NCBI RefSeq assembly: GCF_013408335.1 | Contig: NZ_JACBZR010000001.1 | Location: 3,224,001-3,288,000, forward strand | From: Nocardioides panzhihuensis | GTDB taxonomy: Bacteria; Actinomycetota; Actinomycetes; Propionibacteriales; Nocardioidaceae | Reading direction: 5' to 3' | Length of the DNA: 64,000 bases | Part shown: positions 1-8,368 of the stretch, piece by piece | How the letters are laid out: each line of letters opens with the position of its first letter | How positions within the stretch are numbered: position 1 is the stretch's first letter | Translations under genes and position numbers: made by a program | The notes under the pieces: model-generated | The model's input: the letters and a program-made list of their open reading frames with translations, nothing else | What the model was told of the DNA's origin: nothing | Database searches by the model: none

Positions 1-65
1 CGCGATCCTACGCAAAGTCCGAGGATGGTGCGTACCGATCGAGAACGAGACGAGAGAAGTCCACC

Positions 66-956
66 ATGAATCAACCTCGCACCGCCGTCACCCTCATCGG
101 CCTCGGCCCGATGGGCCAGGCGATGGTCCACAGCCTGCTCGCGGCCGGCCATCAGGTGACCGTATGGAACCGCACGGCATCGCGGGCCGACGAGGTCGTC
201 GCCGCCGGCGCCCAGCTGGCCGACTCCCCCGCCAAGGCGGTCGCGGCGAGCGACCTGGTCATCCTCAGCCTGACCGACTACCAGGCGATGTACGACGTGC
301 TCGGCTCAGCCACCGACGAGCTGAAGGGGCGCACGGTCGTCAACCTCAGCTCCGAGTCGCCCGAGGGGACGCGTCGGGGTGCGGAGTGGATTGCCTCGCA
401 CGGCGCGCAGTTCCTGACCGGGGGCGTGATGATCCCGGCGCCGATGGTCGGCACACCCGATGCGTTCGTCTACTTCAGCGGGCCCGCTGACGCACTCTCG
501 CCGCACGAGGATGTGCTGGCTCGCATCGGGGCGGTCCGCTACCTGGGCGAGGACCCCGGTCTGGCCCAGCTGATGTACCAGGCGCACCTGGACGTCTTCC
601 TGACCTCCCTCTCCTCGCTGCTCCACGCCGTCGCGCTGCTCGAGACGGGCGGCATCAAGCCGACCGCGTCCATCCCGGAGCTGATGCAGACCCTCGCCGG
701 CATCCCGCCGATGCTGGCCGTCGGCGAGGACTTCGGCGCCCAGCTCGAGGCCGGTCAGCACCCCGGCCACCTGAGCACCATCACGATGATGGGCGCCACC
801 GCCGACCACCTCGTCGAGGCCAGCGAGGCGGCCGGTATCGATACCGACCTCCCTCGCGCCGTTCAGGCGCACTACACCTGGGCTCGCTCGCGTGGGTACG
901 GCGGGGAGAACTGGTCCCGGATCATCGACGCCATCCGGCCGTACGCCCGAGGGTGA
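66..956 (+). CDS. NAD(P)-dependent imine-reductase-like / beta-hydroxyacid dehydrogenase
   Basis: 296 residues. The N-terminus carries a Rossmann dinucleotide-binding motif (GLGPMG, residues 12-17), followed by VWNRT, where the Arg normally selects NADP. The rest matches the all-alpha C-terminal half of the 6-phosphogluconate / 3-hydroxyisobutyrate dehydrogenase superfamily. The length and the stretch around GGVMIPAPMVGTPDAFV are typical of the imine reductase branch, whose members reduce cyclic imines or act on unknown substrates. The cytosolic oxidoreductase class is secure; the substrate is not. It appears to be a single gene, ending before a small hairpin and a convergent hydrolase gene. 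The ATG at 66 is preceded by a weak purine-rich stretch. Confidence 0.85.
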   Translation: MNQPRTAVTLIGLGPMGQAMVHSLLAAGHQVTVWNRTASRADEVVAAGAQLADSPAKAVAASDLVILSLTDYQAMYDVLGSATDELKGRTVVNLSSESPEGTRRGAEWIASHGAQFLTGGVMIPAPMVGTPDAFVYFSGPADALSPHEDVLARIGAVRYLGEDPGLAQLMYQAHLDVFLTSLSSLLHAVALLETGGIKPTASIPELMQTLAGIPPMLAVGEDFGAQLEAGQHPGHLSTITMMGATADHLVEASEAAGIDTDLPRAVQAHYTWARSRGYGGENWSRIIDAIRPYARG

Positions 957-968
957 ACTGTTGCCGGG

Positions 969-990
969 GCGGTCTCCGTGAGGAGGCCGC
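969..990. terminator. hairpin between convergent genes
   Basis: GCGGTCTCC (969-977) and GGAGGCCGC (982-990) pair around a 4-base loop, with one G-T pair. It lies in the 43-base gap between the oxidoreductase and the convergent hydrolase. It has no U-tract, so it is probably a bidirectional GC-rich actinobacterial terminator. Confidence 0.5.
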
Positions 991-999
991 TCGCGGCAG

Positions 1000-1860
1000 T
1001 CAGGAATGAGCCGTGAGCCAGTCGATCACGTCGGCGGTGATCGCATCACGGTTGGTCTCGTTGAAGATCTCGTGGCGCGCCTCGGGGTAGAGCGTCGCCG
1101 TCACATCCTTCAGCCCGGCCTCGCGATAACGCTCCCCCAGCAGCTCGACCAGGGCGCCACCTCCGGCGAGCGGGTCGGCGTCGCCGGAGACGACGAGAAT
1201 CGGCAGATCGGAGCGGATCCCACCGATGGCTGCCGGGTCGGCCAGACGCTCGGCGCCGCCGAACAGCTGAGGCACGGCGGTGTCGGGCAGATCGAACCCG
1301 GACAGCGGGTCTGCGACGTACGCATCGACCTCGACCTCATCGCGCGAGAGCCACTCATACCCGGTCCGATGCTCGAACCCGTCGTTGAACGCCTCCAGCC
1401 CGACCGGACCCTCGGCGCTCGAGAGCGCACCAGCAAGTACGTCGAGGGCGGTCGAGCCTGACAGCACCACACCGTCGTACAGGTCGGACCGGTCCAAGAG
1501 CACCGTCTGCGCCGCGAAGGACCCCATCGAGTGCGCAACCAGGAACACCGGCATCCCGGAGAAGTCATCGCGCAGCGCGGCACCCGTGGCCGCAACGTCG
1601 GCCACCAGGGCCTCGAAGTCGAAGTGACCGAGCTGGTCGGCCGACTCGACGGACCCGCCGTGACCGCGGTGGTCGACCGCCCGCACGACGTACCCAGCCC
1701 CGACGAGAGCCCGAGCGAGCCGGTCGTAACGCTGCCCGTGCTCGGCGATGCCGTGGGCGATCTGGACCACGCCCTTCGGCGCGGACAGCTCCTCGCCCCA
1801 TGTCCGGATTGCGAGCGCGGTGCCGTCGGTCGGCGAGACGAATGTGGCTGTGGTGGGCAT
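1000..1860 (-). CDS. alpha/beta hydrolase, monoacylglycerol-lipase-like (Hydrolase_4)
   Basis: 286 residues. It shows the HGIAEHG oxyanion block (residues 36-42), DHRGHG, the nucleophile elbow AHSMGS (Ser about 111), an Asp in SGDADPL and a late His in PEARHEIFNE: the full catalytic triad of the serine aminopeptidase / lysophospholipase group. It probably hydrolyses acylglycerol or other ester substrates in the cytosol. Reading could begin nine codons upstream at 1887, but AGGAGG sits directly before the ATG at 1860, so that start is preferred. It is convergent with the upstream oxidoreductase gene and stands alone. The substrate cannot be told from sequence. Confidence 0.85.
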   Translation of the reverse strand: MPTTATFVSPTDGTALAIRTWGEELSAPKGVVQIAHGIAEHGQRYDRLARALVGAGYVVRAVDHRGHGGSVESADQLGHFDFEALVADVAATGAALRDDFSGMPVFLVAHSMGSFAAQTVLLDRSDLYDGVVLSGSTALDVLAGALSSAEGPVGLEAFNDGFEHRTGYEWLSRDEVEVDAYVADPLSGFDLPDTAVPQLFGGAERLADPAAIGGIRSDLPILVVSGDADPLAGGGALVELLGERYREAGLKDVTATLYPEARHEIFNETNRDAITADVIDWLTAHS

Positions 1861-1917
1861 GGGGCCTCCTGGTGACGGGGTGCCCATGCTGCCAGTCCGA
1901 CGGCGATCCCGGCAGGT

Positions 1918-3186
1918 TCAGCCGACCGCGGCGCGCAATCCGTCGAACGCGTCGGCCATACGGTTCATCTCACGTTCGGCGATGCCGTTGCCGGCGGCAA
2001 CCTGACGCCAGTTCGCGGTCGCAGCGAACACTTCGTCCAACACTTCGGTTGCGCGTTCGTCCTTGAGGCCGAATGACGCAGCGGAGGCCTTCAGTCCGTC
2101 GAGCTCTTCGTCTCTGGCGTGCGCGGACCCGATACCTATTTCGCGTTCCTTGGCGATGTCGGGATTGGGGTTGACGTCGAAGGCCGGAGACAACGTCCAA
2201 CCCGCCCGACCGCGCAGGAACCCGTGGTTACGGAGGTGGTCGTCGGTGTTGTGGATTGCGACCGAGAACGCGACTCGACGCCACAGCTCGCGTAGGTCTT
2301 CGGTGATTGTGACGTCGCCGTGTTCGGCCAAGGCCTCTGCGATGTCGACGTAGTCATAGTCGCTGCTCTCACCATCTCGTGCCTCGAGCAGGCTCATGGC
2401 CGACATGTACGGGATACGACTGCCGTCATCTGCCCGGTCGAACCGGTCCAGCAGCAAGACCGCCTTCCCGTTGACGCGCTGCAGACGACGCCGTGGCACC
2501 CGAAGTCCTGCGTTCTCAGCGAGATCGAGGGCTGTCTTCTCCCAGGCGATGACATCCCAGTCGTCTTTGGGGCTTGCGAACTTCGCGATCAGGATCCGGT
2601 CGCCGTCACGCACCGACGCCTTCGGTCGTGCGCCACCGAGCGACCCTGTGCCAGCGTCCAAGAGCTCCTTGACTGCTGACAGGTCGTCATCATCGAGCTC
2701 GACCTGCTCTGCGGCATGCAAGAGCCGCGGTAGCTCCAACAGCTTTGGCACGTCAGAGTCATCGGCGAGGAACGGACCTTCTGTGCCGCTGTCGCTGTCG
2801 GTGAACCGAAGTGCCCCCTGTCTGGTTAGGTCGGTGACCCCTAGCAGGTAGTCGATCTCAGTGACGTCCCGACGGGTTCGCCCAGCGTCGGCATCAGCGG
2901 CCTGCAGCCGTTTACGAATCAGGTTCCTGCCCCAGCGGTCAGGAGCGCAGTCGGTGAAGCAGTACGGGAGCCCATCCGCGATCGCGTGCGCTCCTTCGAA
3001 CAGCGGCAACGCTGGGTCCAGCGGAAACGCCCGCTTGTGCGCCAGGTACGCAGACTCGTACCGGAACGTTGTGGCCACACCTCGCCGGCTGACTGCGAAG
3101 AACGCTCGCCCGACTCGGACCTCTTCGCGCCCAACCTGCCCTGCCGCGAATGGTAGGTCTGTGTACACGTCGACGCTTCGGTTCAT
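1918..3186 (-). CDS. hipA: HipA-type serine/threonine kinase toxin
   Basis: 422 residues, the usual length for full HipA. It has the N-terminal HipA subdomain (about 1-110), the ATP-loop region GSLGGARPKASV, the catalytic segment IHNTDDHLRNHGF (HxxxDDH with Asn) and the metal-binding SPAFDVNP. HipA kinases phosphorylate glutamyl-tRNA synthetase or related targets and arrest growth; HipB neutralises them. The start codon overlaps the hipB stop by four bases (ATGA, 3183-3186), so the two are translationally coupled. The second gene position, partner and motifs make the assignment firm. The target is unknown. No active-site loss is visible. Confidence 0.92.
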   Translation of the reverse strand: MNRSVDVYTDLPFAAGQVGREEVRVGRAFFAVSRRGVATTFRYESAYLAHKRAFPLDPALPLFEGAHAIADGLPYCFTDCAPDRWGRNLIRKRLQAADADAGRTRRDVTEIDYLLGVTDLTRQGALRFTDSDSGTEGPFLADDSDVPKLLELPRLLHAAEQVELDDDDLSAVKELLDAGTGSLGGARPKASVRDGDRILIAKFASPKDDWDVIAWEKTALDLAENAGLRVPRRRLQRVNGKAVLLLDRFDRADDGSRIPYMSAMSLLEARDGESSDYDYVDIAEALAEHGDVTITEDLRELWRRVAFSVAIHNTDDHLRNHGFLRGRAGWTLSPAFDVNPNPDIAKEREIGIGSAHARDEELDGLKASAASFGLKDERATEVLDEVFAATANWRQVAAGNGIAEREMNRMADAFDGLRAAVG

Positions 3187-3491
3187 TGGCGCACCCGCTT
3201 GGGCAGGGCAAGGTTCTGTTCAGCCAGCGACTGGCCCAGTGCGGTCTCGTAGGGGTTCATTCCTTCAGTGACAAAGTCGAGCACCCCAAGGACACGGCAG
3301 ACTTCTAGGAACACGTCGAGGCCGACGCTGGCGTCTCCCTGCTCGAGCTTTCGGAGCGTGTTTCGACTGATGCCGGCGCGGTCGGCTACCTGTTCCGCCG
3401 TCAGGCCTTGCAGACGGCGGAACGTAGAGACGTAGTCTCCTAGCGTGCGGGCTGTGCGCCGCGACTTAGCAGACAATGGGCGCTTCGGCAT
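3183..3491 (-). CDS. hipB: HipB-like XRE-family antitoxin
   Basis: 102 residues with a Cro/C1-type helix-turn-helix at about residues 17-71 (AEQVADRAGISRNTLRKLEQG). It is upstream of hipA in the same operon with a 4-base overlap, the standard antitoxin-toxin order. HipB dimers bind palindromic operators and, with HipA, autorepress the operon. A perfect inverted repeat lies just upstream at 3514-3533 and is the probable operator. The C-terminal tail after residue 75 is likely the flexible HipA-interacting part. Confidence 0.9.
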   Translation of the reverse strand: MPKRPLSAKSRRTARTLGDYVSTFRRLQGLTAEQVADRAGISRNTLRKLEQGDASVGLDVFLEVCRVLGVLDFVTEGMNPYETALGQSLAEQNLALPKRVRQ

Positions 3492-3865
3492 GGACAGTCA
3501 CCTTGACCTCGTAATGGTCATTACATTGACCATCGTACAGCGTAGCGCGGTCAGCACAATGAGCATTAAGCGCGCCGTAGCGATCTGCAGCCTCCATGTA
3601 CCACGACCGTTGGGTCTCGAGCAGATCGAGCACAGGCTCGGGATTCTCGCGCGCCATGCCAACTTTGGCCTCGAGGTAGAACCATGTGGCGTGAGCCGAT
3701 CGGCCGCGAGAACACCAGCTCGCCACCTGGACCGATGAACTCGCCGAACACCCGGCGATCCGTACCGTGCTCGGTCTCAGACCCGACGACGCGACCGTCT
3801 TCTACCTTTCTCTGCACGGCGTGAGAGTAGTGGTCGCGCTGTCGCCGCGACAGACGGGTTTCCAT
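3466..3865 (-). pseudogene. frameshifted small gene upstream of hipB
   Basis: Two abutting minus-strand frames read like one protein. The first runs from an ATG at 3865 (SRRQRDHYSHAVQRKVEDG ... FIGPGGELVFSRPIG). The second continues from about 3695 as HATWFYLEAKVGMARENPE ... RSWYMEAADRYGALNAHC and stops inside hipB at 3466. Removing one base near 3690 joins them. Neither half is complete alone and no family is recognised. The second half runs across the hipB operator, so the 3' end is probably degraded. It could be a decayed gene or a sequence error; codon usage supports former coding. Confidence 0.4.
3514..3533. promoter_or_regulatory. palindromic operator of the hipBA operon
   Basis: A perfect inverted repeat, ATGGTCA - 6 bases - TGACCAT, begins 22 bases upstream of the hipB start codon. 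A second overlapping palindrome, GTAAT-GGTC-ATTAC, shares its left half. Position and symmetry fit the HipB operator seen in other hipBA loci. Binding is inferred. Confidence 0.6.
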
Positions 3866-3881
3866 CCCCAACACAGGGGAC

Positions 3882-4517
3882 GTGCAGCGTTCATTCCGCA
3901 TGAGTCAGATGGCCCGCGGATGTGCTGAATACGTGACCTTCTTGGAGGAACCTGAGCCGAGCGCTGGGCAGGAGAGGCTGTACGCCGCGGACGTCGCCGA
4001 CCACGGCTACGTCTGGGACCTGACACGGGTGTGGGCGCATCAGCCGGCGGCGAAGGAACAGCTCATGGGACTGTTCGCGGCCATGGCCGATGGGGCAGGG
4101 CTGACACCGCGCGACAGGGCCGTCATCGTGATCGCGCAGGCAGCGGCCATCGGTGACTCGTACTGTGCCGTCGCGTGGGGAAAGCGCCTGACCGACTGGG
4201 CCGACCCGGAGACCGCGATCGCCGCACTCACCGCCGACGAAGAGCCGTTCAGCGAAAGGGAACGGGCGCTGGCCGACTGGGCACGCACCGTCGCCCGCTC
4301 CCCCGGCAACAGCTCGCCGCAAGACATCCAGCGACTGCGCGACGCAGGGTTCACGGAGCCACAGATCGTCGCCCTGACCGTCTTCGCCGGGCTGCGCACA
4401 GCCTTCTCCAGCATCAACAGTGCACTCGGCGCCCGCCCCGACATCGCTCTGGCGGACGCCCTCGACCCCGCCGTACGGTCCGCGATCACCTGGGGACGTA
4501 CGCCTGACCAACACTGA
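3882..4517 (+). CDS. carboxymuconolactone decarboxylase / AhpD-like protein
   Basis: 211 residues, mostly helical. It contains the CMD-family core (LTPRDRAVIVIAQAAAIGDSYCAVAWGKRL ... DWARTVARSP). AhpD enzymes use a Glu...CxxC...His relay to reduce peroxide-linked disulfides. Here only one Cys is seen in the DSYCAVAW segment and the usual His is absent, so classical AhpD peroxidase chemistry is doubtful; many actinobacterial CMD proteins are like this. The GTG at 3882 is the longest reading, and the ATG at 3900 or 3909 is equally plausible because no clear ribosome-binding site decides. It follows the broken gene on the opposite strand. Confidence 0.72.
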   Translation: MQRSFRMSQMARGCAEYVTFLEEPEPSAGQERLYAADVADHGYVWDLTRVWAHQPAAKEQLMGLFAAMADGAGLTPRDRAVIVIAQAAAIGDSYCAVAWGKRLTDWADPETAIAALTADEEPFSERERALADWARTVARSPGNSSPQDIQRLRDAGFTEPQIVALTVFAGLRTAFSSINSALGARPDIALADALDPAVRSAITWGRTPDQH

Positions 4518-4711
4518 AGGCCGGACCAGGAGCGGATCTGACATCAGTACGCCCCGGCGTGGTCGAGGACATTCACCCCGGTCCCACTATGGGCGTGCGG
4601 CATCATTGACCACGACGCGTGACCCGGCACGAGCCGGCAGGTCGGTTAGCCTCTTGGCACGGGTCTTGGAGCGCCCCGGATATTCGATCCGCGCCCGCAC
4701 ATAGGAGCTGC

Positions 4712-5362
4712 ATGATCAGGACCTACACGCCCGCTGACCACGACGCGCTCATCGATCTCTTTGCCCGAGCGGGCGCCGACTCCCCCAGCGGCGAACTATG
4801 GAGGCATCTACCCTCCGAGCAGATGGTCTACCTCGACCCGTACATCGAGCACTGCGCCGACACGCTCTTCCTCGCCGAGGTCGATGGTGATCTCGTCGGC
4901 TACCTCACCGGCTGTCCCGACAGTGCGCTTCTTCCTGGCGAGGACGAGCTGTTGACCCAAGCGATCACCCGCCACAAGGTGATGCTCAGGCCACGGTCGA
5001 TGCCATTCTTCGCCCGGAGCCTCGTTGATATGGCCAAGGCGAAACTGCGAGGTAGCGAGTCCGCCTCCGGCGAAGTCGTGGATCCACGCTGGCCCGCCCA
5101 CCTCCACATCAACCTCGCTCCAGAAGCGCGTGGCACCGGCGTCGCCATGGACCTGATGCGCGCTTGGCAGGACTGGCTCACGAACGCACAGAGCCCGGGC
5201 TGCTACCTGCAGACGCTGGTCGAGAACACCCGTGCAACGCGGTTCTTCGAGAAGTGCGGATTTGTCGCGCATGGTTCGACGCCGCTGGTTCCAGGGGTCA
5301 GGTACCAGGGACAGTCAGTTCATCAGTTGACCATGGTCTGGTCTCCGCCGCTGGCTGAGTGA
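4712..5362 (+). CDS. GNAT-family N-acetyltransferase
   Basis: 216 residues. The N-terminal MIRTYTPADHDALIDLF and the acetyl-CoA loop region LHINLAPEARGTGVAMDLM (R-G-x-G-x-A) identify the Gcn5-related fold; NTRATRFFEKCGFVAHG is the usual C-terminal block. Members transfer acetyl from acetyl-CoA to an amine of a small molecule, peptide or protein. The substrate is unknown. The ATG at 4712 is chosen because AGGAG lies five bases upstream; an in-frame reading to 4619 has no ribosome-binding site. The 194 bases before it (4518-4711) show no other gene. Confidence 0.85.
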   Translation: MIRTYTPADHDALIDLFARAGADSPSGELWRHLPSEQMVYLDPYIEHCADTLFLAEVDGDLVGYLTGCPDSALLPGEDELLTQAITRHKVMLRPRSMPFFARSLVDMAKAKLRGSESASGEVVDPRWPAHLHINLAPEARGTGVAMDLMRAWQDWLTNAQSPGCYLQTLVENTRATRFFEKCGFVAHGSTPLVPGVRYQGQSVHQLTMVWSPPLAE

Positions 5363-5487
5363 CTGCCGCCGCTGGGAGGTCCCATCCGGGCCCGCGGTCA
5401 GCGGCGTCACTGACGCCCTCCGCGTGTCTCGCTGCCGGACTTGCTTCCCAAGCAGCCTGCGTCGCCCATTCCGGCTCCCCTCTGTTG

Positions 5488-6687
5488 TCAACCAGTGCTC
5501 GCGAAGGGTCCGGCCGCCGGGCTCTTCCGGGTGGAGGGTGGTGCGGCGTAGCGTCGGGTCTGCGGGTCCGGGAGTGGCTGATCCGAAGTGTCGATTCGCG
5601 GGGGCAGGTCGACCGCGCTGGATTCTTGAGACGCCCCGCAGTGCCCTCCCGGGTCCGCCCCACCAGCTCGTACGGCATCTTTGACGAGCTGCTTGTAGAT
5701 GGCGTCTGAGATGCGTCGCTTGAGGCAACGCAGCGCTTCTTGGGGCTTCTTGCCGGCCGCTCTCTTACGCCGGTAGTAGGCGCGTCCTTCGGTGTCGAGG
5801 CGCACCTGGGTGACCGCGGCGATGTGGATCATGTGGTTGACCCTGCGGTTCCCGGCGCGTGAGAGACGGTGCCGGTTCTGCTCACCGGAGGAGGCATCCA
5901 GCGGCGCCGTCCCGGTCCAGGACGCGAACCGGTTGCGGTCGGCGAACCGGGCGACGTCGCCGACGTCAGCGAGGATCCTGGCGGCCACCACGGCACCGAC
6001 ACCGTGGATGTCCATCAGCCGTGAATCCCGCGCCAGGACCATGGCCCTGAGCTCTGCGGTGGCTTTCTTGATCTTCGCCTCGACCGCGATCAGCTCGGCG
6101 AGTTCTTCGGCGGCGATACGGCGCCGCGTCTTCCCGGCGATGTCCCTGGGGCGGACCGTGGCCAGCATGGCCTTGGCCTGACCGGTGGTGATGTCGCGTT
6201 TGACCTGACCAGGCAGGAGTTCTGCGAGCAGCGCCTGGAGCCGGCACACGGTCTGAACCCGACGTCGCGTGAGCGCTTCGCGTCGATCGGCCAACATCCG
6301 CATTGCCTCGAGCGCCCCGTCGACCTTCAGCACCCGCAGGTTCCTCGTACGCACGGCCACGACGGCGACCGCGTGCGCGTCGTGGGCATCGGTCTTGCGG
6401 TTGTGGCCGGTGTCGAAGAGCCGGACACGGGCGGCGAGCTTGGCCGGCACGTCCACGACATGCTCGCCGGCTTCCAGGAGCCGCTGGGCGAGTGGACGCC
6501 CGGCACCATTAGCTCCCTCGACTGCCCAGACTCGATCCGGCCAGGCCTTGGCGTAGGCGCGCATCGCGGCGTACCCGGCCTGATCGGTGGTGAAGCGACC
6601 AGATCCGAGGAGTTGCTCCTGCTGGTCGACGACCTCGATCGTCGCGGACAACTTGTGGGAATCGACCCCGATGACGACCTGCTTCAT
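5488..6687 (-). mobile_element. IS110-family insertion sequence: transposase gene
   Basis: 399 residues. The N-terminal RuvC-like DEDD domain begins VVIGVDSHKLSATIEV (first Asp about residue 8), with a Glu in VWAVEGANG and Asp residues in the DAHDAHAVAV segment. The C-terminal Transposase_20 domain carries the helix-hairpin-helix IHGVGAVVAARILADVGD and the FASWTGTAPLDASSGE serine region. IS110 recombinases insert without long terminal repeats and are guided by a bridge RNA from the non-coding end. The start ATG at 6687 has GGGAG upstream. The frame is intact, so the element may be active. Exact ends could not be fixed; the left end lies between 5363 and 5488, where nothing else is seen. Confidence 0.9.
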
Positions 6688-6905
6688 GCGCTGCTCCCTG
6701 CGCTCGTACCGATGTGGACGGCGAGGTGGGCATTGCTACTACGAGCTGGGCAGTCCCCTCTTGAGCCACGCCTCGTCAGCGGTGCCCGGGGGCTGCAAAC
6801 CGGAATCGAGCCACACCCGCACAGGGCAGGTGGGCGGCCCAAAAGAGAGCGAACCCACCGGACACCTAGACCGAGTCTGGCCGGACACCGGTCCTACGGG
6901 AATCC
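6688..6905 (-). ncRNA. candidate IS110 bridge-RNA leader
   Basis: About 220 bases of GC-rich sequence without a convincing gene lie between the transposase start and the tRNA fragment. IS110-group elements are known to encode a structured bridge RNA in the non-coding end upstream of the transposase. Position and length fit. The loops specifying target and donor were not resolved by eye, so this is placement by analogy. Confidence 0.4.
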
Positions 6906-6930
6906 TCTAGTAGCCCAGAATGACGTGAGT

Positions 6931-6962
6931 AGCCACTGGTTCGAACCCAGTATCGCCCGCCA
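6931..6962 (+). tRNA. 3' fragment of a tRNA gene (attachment-site scar)
   Basis: The sequence contains a perfect T arm (ACTGG 6935-6939, loop TTCGAAC, CCAGT 6947-6951), then a 7-base acceptor strand ATCGCCC, a discriminator G and an encoded CCA (6960-6962). The matching 5' acceptor GGGCGAT and a D arm are not found within 100 bases upstream, so only the 3' end is present. The acceptor resembles actinobacterial valine tRNA, but identity is uncertain. Integrating elements commonly leave such 3' duplicates. Confidence 0.7.
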
Positions 6963-6968
6963 GCAACA

Positions 6969-7008
6969 AACAGCCCCTGACCTGCACTTACGTGAGTCAG
7001 GGGCTGTT
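6969..7008 (+). terminator. strong terminator after the tRNA fragment
   Basis: AACAGCCCCTGA (6969-6980) pairs perfectly with TCAGGGGCTGTT (6997-7008) across a 16-base loop. Hairpins of this type commonly follow tRNA genes in actinobacteria. Its presence suggests this is the native downstream flank of the tRNA locus. Confidence 0.75.
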
Positions 7009-7044
7009 CCATTGTTCGGGCCGTGCAATGCACATGCTTTTGGC

Positions 7045-7401
7045 TCAGGTGGTGGTGTCGTCCGAGAGAAGCCCGTCCAAGTGCTCACGAAGCACGTTGA
7101 GCAACGTCAACTCGTCTTGCCCCTTCTCGATGGCGACAATGCCGAGCAGCGACTGGATGGCCATTCCAGCGGCAGTGAGCACCGGCGTCGGGTCGACAGT
7201 CAACTCGCCCGTCTCATCGTCCTCAGTCACCTTGATCGCGTCCTGGTCGAACCCCTCGAAGGCCGTCTTCCCGGCGAGTAGGTTCAGGTGGTCGGGCGAT
7301 CCCAGGTCTTGGCTTGCGACCATGTCGAGAAGAACGTGCATGGCTCGTCGGGTTGCGTCGTCATTCATGAGGCAACAGTTGCACAGCGCGTCCTTCTTCA
7401 T
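7045..7401 (-). CDS. small acidic protein of unknown function
   Basis: 118 residues from the ATG at 7401 (MKKDALCNCCLMNDD), though a longer reading to 7455 and a shorter one from 7368 are possible because no clear ribosome-binding site is seen. The protein is helical and acidic and ends in DDTTT; a Cys-rich CNCC lies at the N-terminus. No family is recognised. It is divergent from the membrane protein at 7458 with a 56-base gap, just right of the tRNA scar. Real coding is supported by codon bias, but less strongly than in core genes. Confidence 0.5.
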   Translation of the reverse strand: MKKDALCNCCLMNDDATRRAMHVLLDMVASQDLGSPDHLNLLAGKTAFEGFDQDAIKVTEDDETGELTVDPTPVLTAAGMAIQSLLGIVAIEKGQDELTLLNVLREHLDGLLSDDTTT

Positions 7402-7457
7402 CGTGTCTCGCGTCGCTCTACGATGGCCGCACCCAAGCTTGATTGGAGCATTCAAAG

Positions 7458-7928
7458 GTGTCGGCCACTAGCCCCAGCGCTTGGGACAGCAAGCGCAAAC
7501 TCGGCGTAGCTCTAGTTGTCTTTGGGGCAGCCGTGACGATCTACCTGGCCTACGCAGGCAACAGCAAGGATCCGCCGTCGGCCGCGTTTCAGGGTTTGCT
7601 CGCCTTCGTGGCGGTGGTCAGTCAGATTGGCGCGGCGTGGACGTTCAGCCGCGTAGGGGTCGTTGATCCGTCGCATCTCCGCGGCGCGGTTCGAAGACTC
7701 GGGCTTCTGCGCGTGCGCAGCGTCGAAGCAAGGCGAGCCTCCGAAGCTCTCGCTGACAACCCGCAGATGGCAGTGGGCGATCGGCGCGAATTGCTTGGTG
7801 CATTGAGCGTGCGGATCAGCGTGATCCAGGAAGAGATCACGGAGGCCATGGACGATTGGTACGCAGCGATGCCTCACGTCGCCAATGACGTTGCAAATGA
7901 ACTTATGAGCCAGGAGGACGGTCAGTGA
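7458..7928 (+). CDS. small two-helix membrane protein of unknown function
   Basis: 156 residues. Two hydrophobic helices (about residues 16-34 and 43-63) are followed by a soluble, charged helical domain of about 90 residues. The GTG at 7458 is preferred because GGAG lies nine bases upstream; a TTG at 7443 is also in frame. Its stop overlaps the start of the next gene (GTGA), so the two are a coupled pair. The layout of two membrane helices plus a cytosolic helical domain resembles SLATT-type or other membrane effectors of accessory systems, but no specific match can be claimed. Confidence 0.65.
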   Translation: MSATSPSAWDSKRKLGVALVVFGAAVTIYLAYAGNSKDPPSAAFQGLLAFVAVVSQIGAAWTFSRVGVVDPSHLRGAVRRLGLLRVRSVEARRASEALADNPQMAVGDRRELLGALSVRISVIQEEITEAMDDWYAAMPHVANDVANELMSQEDGQ

Positions 7929-8368
7929 CCGAGAAGATGATCGAAGGCCAGGTTGCTGCGCTCTTGAACAAGCGTGAATTGGCGCTCACCGTTGGAGAGG
8001 CCGATGGCGTGACCCCTGGCATGAGGTTCGTTGTCTTGAACAGCAAGGGCGTCGGCATTCGACACCCCGAGACGAATGAACTGCTCGGGGACGTACCGGT
8101 GCCGAAGACGATCGTCAAGGTGACTCGGGTGCAGGGTGCGCACCTCTCAATCGCTCGGACTTTCCGAACGATCCCCGGAAAGCCTGGCCTCGCTGATGTC
8201 CTCATGCGCACCAACACGTCGTTTGCTGGCACCCCCGATCGCGTTGAGACTCTCGCCATCGACCCCTCAAAAGCGGACCTGGTGGAGATCGATGACGAGG
8301 ACTCATACGTCAAACGCGGTGATCCAGTCATTCAAACGACAGGCGACGAGTACGACCAGTACGCCTAG
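7925..8368 (+). CDS. unknown protein with FlgT_C-like beta domain
   Basis: 147 residues, starting at a GTG that overlaps the preceding stop, with AGGAGG at 7913-7918. The central section (VGEADGVTPGMRFVVLN ... HPETNELLGDVPVPKTIVKVTRV ... LSIARTF) resembles the beta-barrel fold seen at the end of FlgT and similar proteins, where a glycine turn precedes a GMRF strand and a P-E-T-x-E-x-L-G turn. No catalytic residues are apparent. The coupling to a membrane protein suggests a two-component membrane-soluble partner system; the function is unknown. Confidence 0.65.
   Translation: MTEKMIEGQVAALLNKRELALTVGEADGVTPGMRFVVLNSKGVGIRHPETNELLGDVPVPKTIVKVTRVQGAHLSIARTFRTIPGKPGLADVLMRTNTSFAGTPDRVETLAIDPSKADLVEIDDEDSYVKRGDPVIQTTGDEYDQYA

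Noticed and set aside
6888..6962. Complete tRNA gene
   Set aside because: The T arm and acceptor end are perfect, but no matching 5' acceptor GGGCGAT, D arm or anticodon arm is found upstream.
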